Below are positions 1 through 5,481 of a DNA stretch of 5,481 nt, piece after piece. Every line of letters starts with the position of its first letter. Position 1 is the stretch's first letter. The notes beneath the pieces are model-generated. The model did not search any database. It had not been told where the DNA came from and saw nothing but the letters and a program-made list of their open reading frames with translations. Origin of the DNA: an uncultured Parvularculaceae bacterium (lineage in GTDB: Bacteria; Pseudomonadota; Alphaproteobacteria; Caulobacterales; Parvularculaceae); the NCBI GenBank assembly GCA_947259815.1, contig CAMYNO010000158.1:1-5481 (forward strand), in the 5' to 3' direction. Position numbers and translations under genes: made by a program.

Positions 1-335
1 CACGCTTCCTGACAGAACCCGCAATAGATGCACTTGGTCATGTCGATGTCGTAGCGGGTCGTGCGGCGCGAACCATCGTCGCGCGGTTCGGCTTCAATCG
101 TGATTGCCTGCGCCGGACAGATCGCCTCGCAGAGCTTGCAGGCGATGCAGCGCTCCTCGCCATTCGGGTAGCGGCGCAACGCATGCTCACCGCGAAAGCG
201 CGGCGACAGCGGGCCTTTCTCAAACGGATAGTTCAGCGTCGCTTTTGGACGGAAATAATATTTCATCGCCAGCCCGAAAGCCTTGATGAAATCCCAAAGC
301 AAAAAGCCGTGAAGCGCCTGCGCGATACGAGCCAT
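1..335 (-). CDS. nuoI: NADH-quinone oxidoreductase subunit I (NuoI), N-terminal part, cut by window edge
   Basis: NuoI is the 8-Fe ferredoxin-like subunit of complex I. It carries clusters N6a and N6b, which pass electrons from NuoG towards NuoB and quinone at the cytoplasmic face of the membrane. The first 111 codons are visible, beginning [20 protein letters not shown]. An amphipathic N-terminal stretch contains [19 protein letters not shown], typical of alphaproteobacterial NuoI. The first 4Fe-4S motif is [12 protein letters not shown] (Cys 63, 66, 69, 73) and the second is [11 protein letters not shown] (Cys 102, 105, 108; the fourth Cys, residue 112, straddles the window edge). The family is usually about 160 aa, so roughly a third is missing beyond position 1. 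The ATG directly follows the nuoH stop codon, with a GGAG 7 nt upstream inside nuoH, so translation is probably coupled. The identification is secure. Confidence 0.97.
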   Translation of the reverse strand, partial: MARIAQALHGFLLWDFIKAFGLAMKYYFRPKATLNYPFEKGPLSPRFRGEHALRRYPNGEERCIACKLCEAICPAQAITIEAEPRDDGSRRTTRYDIDMTKCIYCGFCQEA

Positions 336-1421
336 CTAGTTTCTCCAGCTCTGGAAATGCGCCGCAAGGTCCGGGAACGCGATCAGCACGCCGGCGACCA
401 GCACCACCCAGGAAAGCGACAGCGGCAGGAATATCTTCCACCCGATGCGCATCAACTGATCGTAGCGGTAACGCGGCACAATCGCCTTCACCATGGCGAA
501 GAGAAAGAAGAAGAAAATGATCTTGGCGCAGAACCACAAGACCGGCATCGCGCCAGCATTGAGAAAATCAATCGGGATCGGAGAATGCCAGCCGCCAAAA
601 AAGAGGATCGTCAACATGGCGCACATCAAAACGATATTCGCCAGTTCGCCAATCATGAACAGGAGAAACAGCGTCGAGGAATATTCGACCTGATAGCCCG
701 CAACGAGTTCGGATTCCGCTTCCGGCAGGTCGAATGGCGGCCGGTTGGTTTCCGCCAACGCGGAAATGAAGAACACCACGAACATCGGAAACAGCGGGAT
801 GAAATGCCAGTTCCAGAAACCGCCGCCCCGCGCCTGACTCTCGACAATTTCCGTCAGGTTGACCGAACCGACAATCAAGAGAACCGAAATGATTACGAAG
901 CCAAGCGAGACCTCATAGGAGACCATCTGCGCCGCCGAACGAAGGGAGCCAAGAAACGGATATTTCGAATTCGACGCCCAACCGCCCATGATGACGCCGT
1001 AAACGCCGAGCGATGAGATTGCGAAGAGATAGAGAATTCCAACATTGATATCTGAGACGACCAGACCCGGCGCGACCGGAATGACCGCCCAGCCAACGAG
1101 GGCGAGGACGAACGTTATCAGCGGCGCAAGGACAAACACGACCTTGTTGGCGCCGGCCGGGATAACAATCTCCTTGAAAATGAATTTCAGGAGGTCGGCG
1201 AACGACTGGAGCAGGCCGAAAGGTCCGACCACATTCGGCCCCTTGCGCATCTGCACCGCCGCCCAGACCTTGCGGTCGAAATACATCAGGAAGGCTTGCG
1301 CGAGCAGCAAGGTCAGCAAAATCGCCAATGACCCGCTGACGACGGACGCGATCCACCAGCCGGGCAGGTCAACTGGCCGCGATACGAGATACCCCCAAGC
1401 GTCTGAAATCCATTCGATCAT
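336..1421 (-). CDS. nuoH: NADH-quinone oxidoreductase subunit H (NuoH)
   Basis: NuoH is the membrane subunit of complex I (ND1 homologue). It joins the peripheral arm to the membrane arm and forms much of the quinone chamber. Numbered from the ATG at 1421 (361 aa), the first family signature is [16 protein letters not shown] (residues 48-63). Next come [19 protein letters not shown] (147-165) with SYEV (168-171), and the acidic loop [18 protein letters not shown] (221-238), followed by [10 protein letters not shown] (239-248). About eight hydrophobic helices are visible, as expected. The stop TAG is followed at once by the nuoI ATG. The start is uncertain. In-frame options are ATG 1421, ATG 1433 and GTG 1457 (up to 373 aa), and none has a clear Shine-Dalgarno. 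I chose 1421 because its product is closest to the usual family length of about 340-350 aa. The gene is normally next to nuoG, but here 1.35 kb separates them. Confidence 0.96.
   Translation of the reverse strand: MIEWISDAWGYLVSRPVDLPGWWIASVVSGSLAILLTLLLAQAFLMYFDRKVWAAVQMRKGPNVVGPFGLLQSFADLLKFIFKEIVIPAGANKVVFVLAPLITFVLALVGWAVIPVAPGLVVSDINVGILYLFAISSLGVYGVIMGGWASNSKYPFLGSLRSAAQMVSYEVSLGFVIISVLLIVGSVNLTEIVESQARGGGFWNWHFIPLFPMFVVFFISALAETNRPPFDLPEAESELVAGYQVEYSSTLFLLFMIGELANIVLMCAMLTILFFGGWHSPIPIDFLNAGAMPVLWFCAKIIFFFFLFAMVKAIVPRYRYDQLMRIGWKIFLPLSLSWVVLVAGVLIAFPDLAAHFQSWRN
343..346 (-). promoter_or_regulatory. Ribosome binding site of nuoI inside the nuoH 3' end
   Basis: GGAG on the minus strand lies 7 nt before the nuoI ATG (335-333), within the last codons of nuoH. 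It fixes the nuoI start and supports the stop-start junction TAGATG. Confidence 0.7.
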
Positions 1422-1496
1422 GGTGCCGGTCATAATGCGGATTGGACCGCTAGTCACGGGGCAATTTTGAGAGATTCCGTCGCGGGTCCGGCCCGT

Positions 1497-1515
1497 CCGC
1501 GCCGGGCCGGCGCGG
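1497..1515 (-). terminator. GC-rich perfect inverted repeat after the GIN-domain gene (possible terminator or mRNA hairpin)
   Basis: Two perfect 9-bp arms, CCGCGCCGG and CCGGCGCGG, are separated by one base and begin 2 nt past the stop codon at 1518-1520. In RNA this would form about a 7-bp all-GC stem with a 5-nt loop. No T-tract follows on the minus strand, so classic intrinsic termination is doubtful. Partial attenuation before nuoH or protection of a processed 3' end are alternatives. Confidence 0.35.
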
Positions 1516-1517
1516 CT

Positions 1518-2183
1518 TTAATGGACAGTAATATCGGCAAACATCGAGCCGCTTTTGGAGACGCGCTCGGGCTTGCCGTAGACGTCAATATCACCCATGC
1601 CGGAAACGATGGCGTCGACTTCCTCGCTGGCAAAGACAGAGGCGTCGCCGACGCCGGAAACGCTGATTTCGACGGAGCGACATTCCAGGCCGTCAGCGTC
1701 AAGATCCCCGACCCCGGAAACATTCGCCGTCAACGTGTCACAGCGGCCCTCGATATCGATGTCGCCAACCCCGGAAATATCAAAGTCGAAAGTGTCGGCG
1801 TCGATCCCCTCAATATCGCCGTCGACAACGCCGGAGACGTCAAGCGAACGAAGCATGGGCAATGTAATCGCCACATCGACGCCCTCTTGCTTGCGCCGCC
1901 AGCCGCCTTTGCGTTCGGTTTGGGAAAATTCAAGCTCTCCGTTCGAAACGCTGACTTCGATCCTTTCGACTTCATCAGCGGGCCCGGCAATCGCAATCGA
2001 GTAATCGCCGCCCACCGCAATCGCGAGATCATAAACGCCGGAGACAGAAATCCGTTCAAAATCTTTCAGACTAAGGGTTTTTGAAATGCGCTCATCATCA
2101 TCGCCGGCGAAGGCCGCGCCGCAGGCGATCGCAATCGCCGCCGTAGCTGAGACAAGAATGGAATTCGCCCGCAGATTCTTCAT
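1518..2183 (-). CDS. Exported GIN-domain (DUF2807-type) repeat protein
   Basis: This is a 221-aa protein with a signal peptide. The N-terminus is MKNLR, followed by a hydrophobic run to residue 26 with a likely signal peptidase I site AAFA|GDDD, so it is probably periplasmic or surface-exposed. C21 in AIAC is a poor lipobox but leaves a lipoprotein possible. The mature part opens with the GIN-type motif ISVSGVYDLAI (45-55). It ends with an array S-G-V/M-x-D repeated at residues 117, 137, 156, 176 and 194, consistent with a right-handed parallel beta-helix. Family members (putative auto-transporter adhesin head GIN domain) are common, but their function is poorly known. The ATG at 2183 is supported by GGAGGG 4 nt upstream. 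An upstream in-frame non-ATG extension would push charged residues ahead of the signal peptide and is rejected. The gene sits between a membrane protein gene and nuoH on the same strand. A role in complex I cannot be inferred from the sequence. Confidence 0.88.
   Translation of the reverse strand: MKNLRANSILVSATAAIAIACGAAFAGDDDERISKTLSLKDFERISVSGVYDLAIAVGGDYSIAIAGPADEVERIEVSVSNGELEFSQTERKGGWRRKQEGVDVAITLPMLRSLDVSGVVDGDIEGIDADTFDFDISGVGDIDIEGRCDTLTANVSGVGDLDADGLECRSVEISVSGVGDASVFASEEVDAIVSGMGDIDVYGKPERVSKSGSMFADITVH
1575..1838 (-). repeat. Tandem coding repeats of the GIN-domain protein
   Basis: Residues 116-203 contain five units with the core V/I-S-G-V-G-D-I-D, starting with Ser at 117, 137, 156, 176 and 194 (spacing 20, 19, 20, 18). 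The first unit reads SGVVDGD and the last SGMGDID, so the ends are degenerate. At DNA level the core TTTCCGG or CTCCGG recurs at each unit, but neighbouring codons differ. This points to old, diverged duplication held by the protein fold, not to recent slippage. Confidence 0.8.
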
Positions 2184-2187
2184 AACA

Positions 2188-2193
2188 CCCTCC
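2188..2193 (-). promoter_or_regulatory. Strong ribosome binding site of the GIN-domain gene
   Basis: GGAGGG on the minus strand ends 4 nt before the ATG at 2183-2181. It decides the start in favour of the signal-peptide-bearing protein over the longer open frame to 2219. Confidence 0.75.
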
Positions 2194-2226
2194 GTTTGTT
2201 GCGACTTAAGTAGCACCAAAGATGAC

Positions 2227-2251
2227 GGCGCGGGAGTCCGTACGCCGCGCC
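2227..2251 (-). terminator. Hairpin between the four-helix membrane gene and the GIN-domain gene
   Basis: Perfect 7-bp arms, GGCGCGG (2245-2251 read on minus) and CCGCGCC (2227-2233 read on minus), flank an 11-nt loop that contains the palindrome CGTACG. The hairpin lies in the 96-bp gap between the two genes, about 34 nt upstream of the GIN-gene ribosome site. The downstream bases GTCATCTTTGG give no real U-tract, so this may be an attenuator or a stability hairpin and not a full terminator. I see no convincing promoter downstream of it. Confidence 0.3.
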
Positions 2252-2279
2252 AACCAAGCGGTTTATCGCTGATGGCCTG

Positions 2280-2819
2280 TTATTGTATGCGGAAGGTGAT
2301 CGGCCGCGCGTCGGCGGCTTTTTCCTCCGCCGCGGCCGCCGCCCATATGGATTTCATACGGCGGGTAAAGATCACTATGGTCGCGCCACTGGCCGCGAGA
2401 ACAGCGACGATAGTAACCAGGCCCGGCGTCCCGGCGCCGGGAAGAACGCTCGCCACGATAAGACTTGCGCCGGCTATCGCCGTTACGGCCGCCGCATACG
2501 GCCCGATGGTGCGGCGTTTTTGTTTTTCAAGAAATCGAAACAAGGGCGAGATGACGACGGCGCCGGATGCAAAGCCAATCAGGAAGAACAGCAGCGTTAA
2601 TACGAGCCCGCTGAAAAAAGCTGCGAATATTGCGTCGATCGCGAAGCGCCCGCCAATCAAGGCGACGGCTATACGTAAAATGAAAGCAGCGACGCCGCAG
2701 ATCACAGATCCGGACAATACCGAAATCGCAATGTGCTCAAATGCGGTGTTGGCGCGAATCTGTTCGACCAACGCTTCGCGCGCATTATCCGTTAACGGCG
2801 CATTCCTATTCGGCGGCAA
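2280..2819 (-). CDS. Four-helix inner-membrane protein of unknown function
   Basis: I do not recognise a family. From a TTG start at 2819 the product is 179 aa. It has a polar N-terminus (residues 1-29) and four hydrophobic segments at about 30-55, 65-90, 105-126 and 133-151. The cytoplasmic-type basic loop EKQKRR (98-103) sits between helices 2 and 3. RRMK (153-156) follows helix 4, and the tail is Ala/Glu-rich (160-179). By the positive-inside rule both ends are cytoplasmic. No catalytic motif is visible. No in-frame ATG precedes the first helix. Candidate starts are TTG 2819 (14-bp overlap with nuoG, weak GGAAAAG upstream), GTG 2873 and TTG 2879. The open frame runs for the whole length with a sensible topology, and the overlap suggests translational coupling to nuoG. 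It could be a small membrane chaperone or an envelope protein, but nothing here decides. Confidence 0.75.
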   Translation of the reverse strand: MPPNRNAPLTDNAREALVEQIRANTAFEHIAISVLSGSVICGVAAFILRIAVALIGGRFAIDAIFAAFFSGLVLTLLFFLIGFASGAVVISPLFRFLEKQKRRTIGPYAAAVTAIAGASLIVASVLPGAGTPGLVTIVAVLAASGATIVIFTRRMKSIWAAAAAEEKAADARPITFRIQ

Positions 2820-4917
2820 GTTTCGCTTTTCCAGACAACGTCGCCGAGCATTCCGCCATCGTGGCCGATGCACGAGCAACCGGATTGGTCAGATAATAAT
2901 CGGCAATCGAGGAAACAAACGGCGCAGCATCCATCGCACCGGCAACGCCGATCTGTGTCAGGTCGAATGGCGTGTCATCGCCGCCGATCTGGTCAATGCG
3001 GCCAAGGCTCGGCGCGTAGGCAATCATCGCCTGTCGAAGCGCGAAGAGATCGTCATAAGGAAGCGTCTTGCCAGCGTAAGCAGAAAGCGCGCGCAGGATC
3101 GCCCAGTCTTCACGCGCCTCTCCCGGCGGGAACAGGGCTCTCGCCCCCATTTGCGCGCGCCCTTCCATATTGGCGTAAACGCCCGATTGCTCCGTATACG
3201 CAGCGCCGGGCAGGATTATATCGGCATGCCGGGCCCCGGCGTCGCCGTGATGACCGTGATAAATCACGAACGCGCCGCCCAGTCTCTTTGGGTCGAACTC
3301 ATCCGCACCAAGATTATATACAACATCTATTTCACGCGCTTCGCAGCCCTCAAGAATACTGTCGAAACTGCGCCCGCCCGTCTGCGGCAGGAACCCGAGA
3401 TCCAGCGCGGCGACGCGCGAGGCGGCTGTATGCAGGATGTTAAAGCCGTTCCATTCATCCGTAACTGCGCCGACGGCTTTTGCCAGCTTCGCCGCTTCGG
3501 CAAGCACCGCGGCTCCGTCCTTGCGTGCAAGCGCACCAATTCCAAGGATGAGCGCCGGGCGGCGTGCGCCCTTCAGGCTGGCGAAAAATTCACCGGCGCC
3601 GCCCGCCAGTTCCGCCAGCGTGTCCGTTCCAGCGCCAAGATAATCGTAATCGTAAGTCAGTTGCGTCCGCTCTCCGATGACGCCAATCTTAAGATCAAGC
3701 TGCTGCATCCAGCTTTTGCGGATACGCGCATTAACCAGCGGCGCCTCGACGCGCGGGTTGGCGCCAATAAGCAAGATTGCGTCGGCATCCTCGATGCCGG
3801 CAATCCCCGTATTAAACAGGTAACTGCGTCGGTCGACGCCCGGCCCGCCGAGCATCGCGCCATCCTGGCGGCAATCGAGATTGGCGACGCCAAGCGCCAG
3901 CATCAAATCCTTCAGCGCCTTGATCGGTTCGGCAGGCGCAAGGTCGCCGACAATAGCGGCGATGCGTTCATTCGGCGTCGACTTCAGTTTCTCGCCGGCA
4001 AGGGAAAGCGCATCTTCCCACCGCGCCGCCTGCAACCGACCATCCTTGCGAATGTATGGCTTGTCGAGACGTTGACGCTTGAGCCCATCCCAGACGAAAC
4101 GGGTCTTATCGGCGATCCACTCTTCGTTCACGTCCTCATGAGTAACCGGCAAAATGCGCAGCACTTCGCGACCGCGCGCGTCAACGCGAATGTTCGAACC
4201 AACCGCGTCCATCACGTCTATGGTTTCCGTCTTGCGCAATTCCCACGGACGCGCGTTGAACGCGTAAGGCTTGGAGGTAAGCGCACCAACGGGACAGACA
4301 TCGATCAGGTTACCTGTCAGTTCGCTTTCGACGGCCTTTTCCAGATATGTCGTAATCTCCGCATCCTCGCCGCGATTAACCAGCCCAAGGTCATCGACGC
4401 CGGCAATTTCCGTCGCAAACCGAACGCAACGCGTACACTGGATACACCGGGTCATGATCGTCTTGATCAGCGGACCCATGTGTTTTTCTTCAACCGCGCG
4501 CTTGTTCTCCTCATAGCGCGACCCATCGCGGCCATAAGCGACCGCCTGATCCTGAAGGTCGCATTCGCCGCCCTGATCGCAAATCGGGCAATCAAGCGGA
4601 TGGTTGATCAGGAGAAACTCCATCACTCCTTCCCGCGCCTTTTTGACCATCGGTGTATTGGTAAAGAGTTCAGGCGGCGCGCCTTCCGGACCGGGCCGAA
4701 GGTCGCGCACATTCTGCGCGCAGGAAGCGACCGGTTTTGGCGGTCCGCCCTTCACCTCGATAAGGCACATGCGGCAATTGCCGGCGACGGACAGGCGCTC
4801 GTGATAGCAAAAGCGAGGAATTTCCTCGCCGGCCGCTTCGCAAGCCTGCAAAAGCGTCAAATCCGGCTCGACTTCAATTTCGCGGCCATTGACCTTGATG
4901 ACGCGGCCTTCGCTCAT
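2806..4917 (-). CDS. nuoG: NADH-quinone oxidoreductase subunit G (NuoG)
   Basis: NuoG is the large FeS subunit of the complex I peripheral arm. It relays electrons from NuoE/NuoF to NuoI. The product is 703 aa, normal for alphaproteobacteria (about 690). The N-terminal 2Fe-2S ferredoxin domain has N1b ligands Cys 37, 48, 51 and 66 (NCRMC at 47-51). The His/Cys motif gives N3: His 106, Cys 110, 113 and 119 ([16 protein letters not shown]). The 4Fe-4S N4 ligands are Cys 158, 161 and 164 (CIQCTRC) with Cys 208 ([12 protein letters not shown]). No extra CxxCxxxC for N7 is present, as is normal in this group. A molybdopterin-oxidoreductase-like domain follows and contains HADIILPG (564-571) and [12 protein letters not shown] (576-587). 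The C-terminus [17 protein letters not shown] (675-691) is a family hallmark. The ATG at 4917 has AAGGGG 7 nt upstream. The upstream neighbour is a coiled-coil gene across a 105-bp gap, not nuoF. Confidence 0.98.
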   Translation of the reverse strand: MSEGRVIKVNGREIEVEPDLTLLQACEAAGEEIPRFCYHERLSVAGNCRMCLIEVKGGPPKPVASCAQNVRDLRPGPEGAPPELFTNTPMVKKAREGVMEFLLINHPLDCPICDQGGECDLQDQAVAYGRDGSRYEENKRAVEEKHMGPLIKTIMTRCIQCTRCVRFATEIAGVDDLGLVNRGEDAEITTYLEKAVESELTGNLIDVCPVGALTSKPYAFNARPWELRKTETIDVMDAVGSNIRVDARGREVLRILPVTHEDVNEEWIADKTRFVWDGLKRQRLDKPYIRKDGRLQAARWEDALSLAGEKLKSTPNERIAAIVGDLAPAEPIKALKDLMLALGVANLDCRQDGAMLGGPGVDRRSYLFNTGIAGIEDADAILLIGANPRVEAPLVNARIRKSWMQQLDLKIGVIGERTQLTYDYDYLGAGTDTLAELAGGAGEFFASLKGARRPALILGIGALARKDGAAVLAEAAKLAKAVGAVTDEWNGFNILHTAASRVAALDLGFLPQTGGRSFDSILEGCEAREIDVVYNLGADEFDPKRLGGAFVIYHGHHGDAGARHADIILPGAAYTEQSGVYANMEGRAQMGARALFPPGEAREDWAILRALSAYAGKTLPYDDLFALRQAMIAYAPSLGRIDQIGGDDTPFDLTQIGVAGAMDAAPFVSSIADYYLTNPVARASATMAECSATLSGKAKLAAE

Positions 4918-4924
4918 CGATGGT

Positions 4925-4930
4925 CCCCTT
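4925..4930 (-). promoter_or_regulatory. Ribosome binding site of nuoG
   Basis: AAGGGG on the minus strand lies 7 nt before the ATG at 4917-4915. It supports this start and independent initiation of nuoG after the 105-bp gap. Confidence 0.65.
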
Positions 4931-4977
4931 CGTCCTGCATCCTGAATTTTGCGCTGGTTTAGACGGCTTTTTCGAAA

Positions 4978-4998
4978 GACGCCAGTGCGCGCCGCGTC
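4978..4998 (-). terminator. Weak hairpin between the coiled-coil gene and nuoG
   Basis: Short arms GACGC and GCGTC (5 bp) enclose an 11-nt GC-rich loop, followed on the minus strand by TTTCGAAAAAG. It is 24 nt past the coiled-coil gene stop. The stem is short and the T-run is interrupted, so this is only a possible weak terminator. The rest of the 105-bp gap shows no clear promoter to me. Confidence 0.2.
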
Positions 4999-5022
4999 GC
5001 GCTTAAACCCATCAGCGATCGG

Positions 5023-5286
5023 CTATTTCTGGCCGGAAGCCACAGCGCCATTTAAAACGGCAATCGCCTCTGCGATAGCGTCCAGCGACTTGTCGCGCCG
5101 CTGGCCAGCCAGTTTCGCAGCCTCCTGGTTAAGGCCCAGGCGCTGCACCTGCGTCGCAGTCCGATGACACTCCTGCGCCAGAACGTCCATCCGGTCGGCA
5201 ATTGTCGTCGTTGTTGACGCCAACCCGTCCAGCCTGGCCTCAAGGCGATCAATTTTATCCCCAAGCGCGTCGATTTTATCAGTCAT
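5023..5286 (-). CDS. Small coiled-coil protein of unknown function (87 aa)
   Basis: I do not recognise a family. The product starts MTDKIDALGDKIDRLEARLD. Ile/Leu at residues 5, 8, 12, 15, 19 and 22 follow 3-4-3-4-3 spacing, a clear heptad pattern for an N-terminal coiled coil. A Thr-rich break (TTTT, about 25-28) and a second mostly helical part follow, with IADRMDVL and, near the C-terminus, LDAIAEAIAVLNGAVASG. There is one Cys (40), no signal peptide and no membrane helix, so it is probably a cytoplasmic oligomer. The ATG is well supported by GGAGG 6 nt upstream, which argues that it is a real gene despite its size. It lies 105 bp upstream of nuoG and 66 bp downstream of the acetyltransferase, all on one strand. 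It could be a small DUF-type coiled-coil or a tail fragment of a larger family. A link to complex I is not shown. Confidence 0.75.
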   Translation of the reverse strand: MTDKIDALGDKIDRLEARLDGLASTTTTIADRMDVLAQECHRTATQVQRLGLNQEAAKLAGQRRDKSLDAIAEAIAVLNGAVASGQK

Positions 5287-5292
5287 GGCTAA

Positions 5293-5297
5293 CCTCC
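5293..5297 (-). promoter_or_regulatory. Ribosome binding site of the 87-aa coiled-coil gene
   Basis: GGAGG on the minus strand sits 6 nt before the ATG at 5286-5284, in an otherwise AT-rich leader. It is the main support for calling this small frame a gene. Confidence 0.75.
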
Positions 5298-5352
5298 AGC
5301 CAAAGCAATTTACAAAACAAGCAATTAAAAATTCACCGCGACGTCGTAGCGT

Positions 5353-5481
5353 TTATCTCACGTTACGTTTCAGGATGAACTCCAGATCGGAATGATTGCC
5401 TACCATAAAAAAGTATTCTTGGACTTTTTCAAATCCGTAACGCGAATATAGGCGCTGTGCACTTATATTATCACTGTAAAC
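5353..5481 (-). CDS. GNAT-family N-acetyltransferase, C-terminal fragment cut by window edge
   Basis: Only the last 42 residues and the TAA stop (5353-5355) are in the window; the frame is open to the edge. They read VYSDNISAQRLYSRYGFEKV, then QEYFFMVGNHSDLEFILKRN. The pattern N-x-x-A-x-x-LY-x-x-x-GF-x-x-x is the conserved end of the GNAT acetyl-CoA-binding fold (motif B: helix alpha-4 and strand beta-5), and the closing DLEFILKR resembles the last strand of many GNATs. The family transfers an acetyl group from acetyl-CoA to an amine. The substrate cannot be told from this part. The piece is about 38% GC by hand count (49 of 129), well below the nuo genes, which hints at a different origin. 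It was called from the translation of the minus strand because its start lies outside the window. Confidence 0.8.
   Translation of the reverse strand, partial: VYSDNISAQRLYSRYGFEKVQEYFFMVGNHSDLEFILKRNVR

Noticed and set aside
183..1016. A 277-codon plus-strand open frame
   Set aside because: It is codon-aligned antisense to nuoH and nuoI. The product is rich in Arg, His, Gln and Asp, typical of the complement of hydrophobic codons, not a real protein.
913..1356. Minus-strand 147-codon frame inside nuoH
   Set aside because: It is an out-of-frame shadow of nuoH with no family features.
1575..1838. Possible CRISPR-like or satellite array because of recurring ccggaaa text
   Set aside because: The units are coding, have no constant repeat/spacer division and vary in length from 18 to 20 codons. 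They are explained by the protein repeats.
1467..2084. A 205-codon plus-strand open frame with repeats such as DAGN/NPGN
   Set aside because: It is antisense to the GIN-domain gene. Its apparent repeats are the reverse complement of the S-G-V-G-D array. The minus frame has the signal peptide and the strong ribosome site.
2086..4962. A 958-codon plus-strand open frame
   Set aside because: It runs antisense to nuoG and the membrane-protein gene in the codon-aligned frame. Scarcity of TTA, CTA and TCA codons on the coding strand leaves it without stops. Its translation is compositionally odd and has no recognisable domain, while the minus strand encodes unmistakable NuoG.
4949..5167. Plus-strand 72-codon frame opposite the coiled-coil gene
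   Set aside because: It has no ribosome site or motif and overlaps a minus-strand frame with a clear GGAGG and heptad pattern.

Overview
The window is part of a respiratory complex I (nuo) locus on the minus strand. The likely host is an alphaproteobacterium. NuoH carries alphaproteobacterial-type signature text (AGYQVEYSS followed by GELANIVLM), and NuoG is short (703 aa) and lacks the extra N7 cluster cysteines. Most of the window is fairly GC-rich. A finer placement, such as a Parvularcula- or Hyphomonas-like lineage, would be a guess. Every gene I can support is on the minus strand, so transcription runs from high to low coordinates.

In transcription order the window holds six items. First is the C-terminal end of a GNAT acetyltransferase (5353-5481, cut by the window edge, visibly AT-rich). 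Second is an 87-aa coiled-coil protein of unknown function (5023-5286). Third is nuoG (2806-4917), complete, with all ligands for clusters N1b, N3 and N4. Fourth is a four-helix inner-membrane protein of unknown function (2280-2819), which overlaps the end of nuoG. Fifth is a secreted GIN-domain/DUF2807-type protein with tandem S-G-V-G-D repeats (1518-2183). Last come nuoH (336-1421) and the first 111 codons of nuoI (1-335), which abut as TAG|ATG.

NuoG, NuoH and NuoI act in one enzyme. NuoG relays electrons from the NADH-oxidising arm, NuoI carries the last part of the FeS wire, and NuoH anchors the quinone site in the membrane. In the common alphaproteobacterial order nuoF-nuoG-nuoH-nuoI these genes are nearly contiguous. 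Here about 1.35 kb with two envelope-type genes separates nuoG from nuoH. The gene directly upstream of nuoG is the coiled-coil gene, not nuoF.

Three GC-rich or weak hairpins lie in the intergenic gaps (1497-1515, 2227-2251, 4978-4998). None has a good U-tract, so read-through from nuoG to nuoI remains plausible. I see no tRNA, rRNA, CRISPR array, insertion sequence or attachment site. There is no gene-free stretch longer than 300 bases. I do not see convincing evidence of a new defence-type system. The most unusual features are the accessory genes embedded in the complex I locus.
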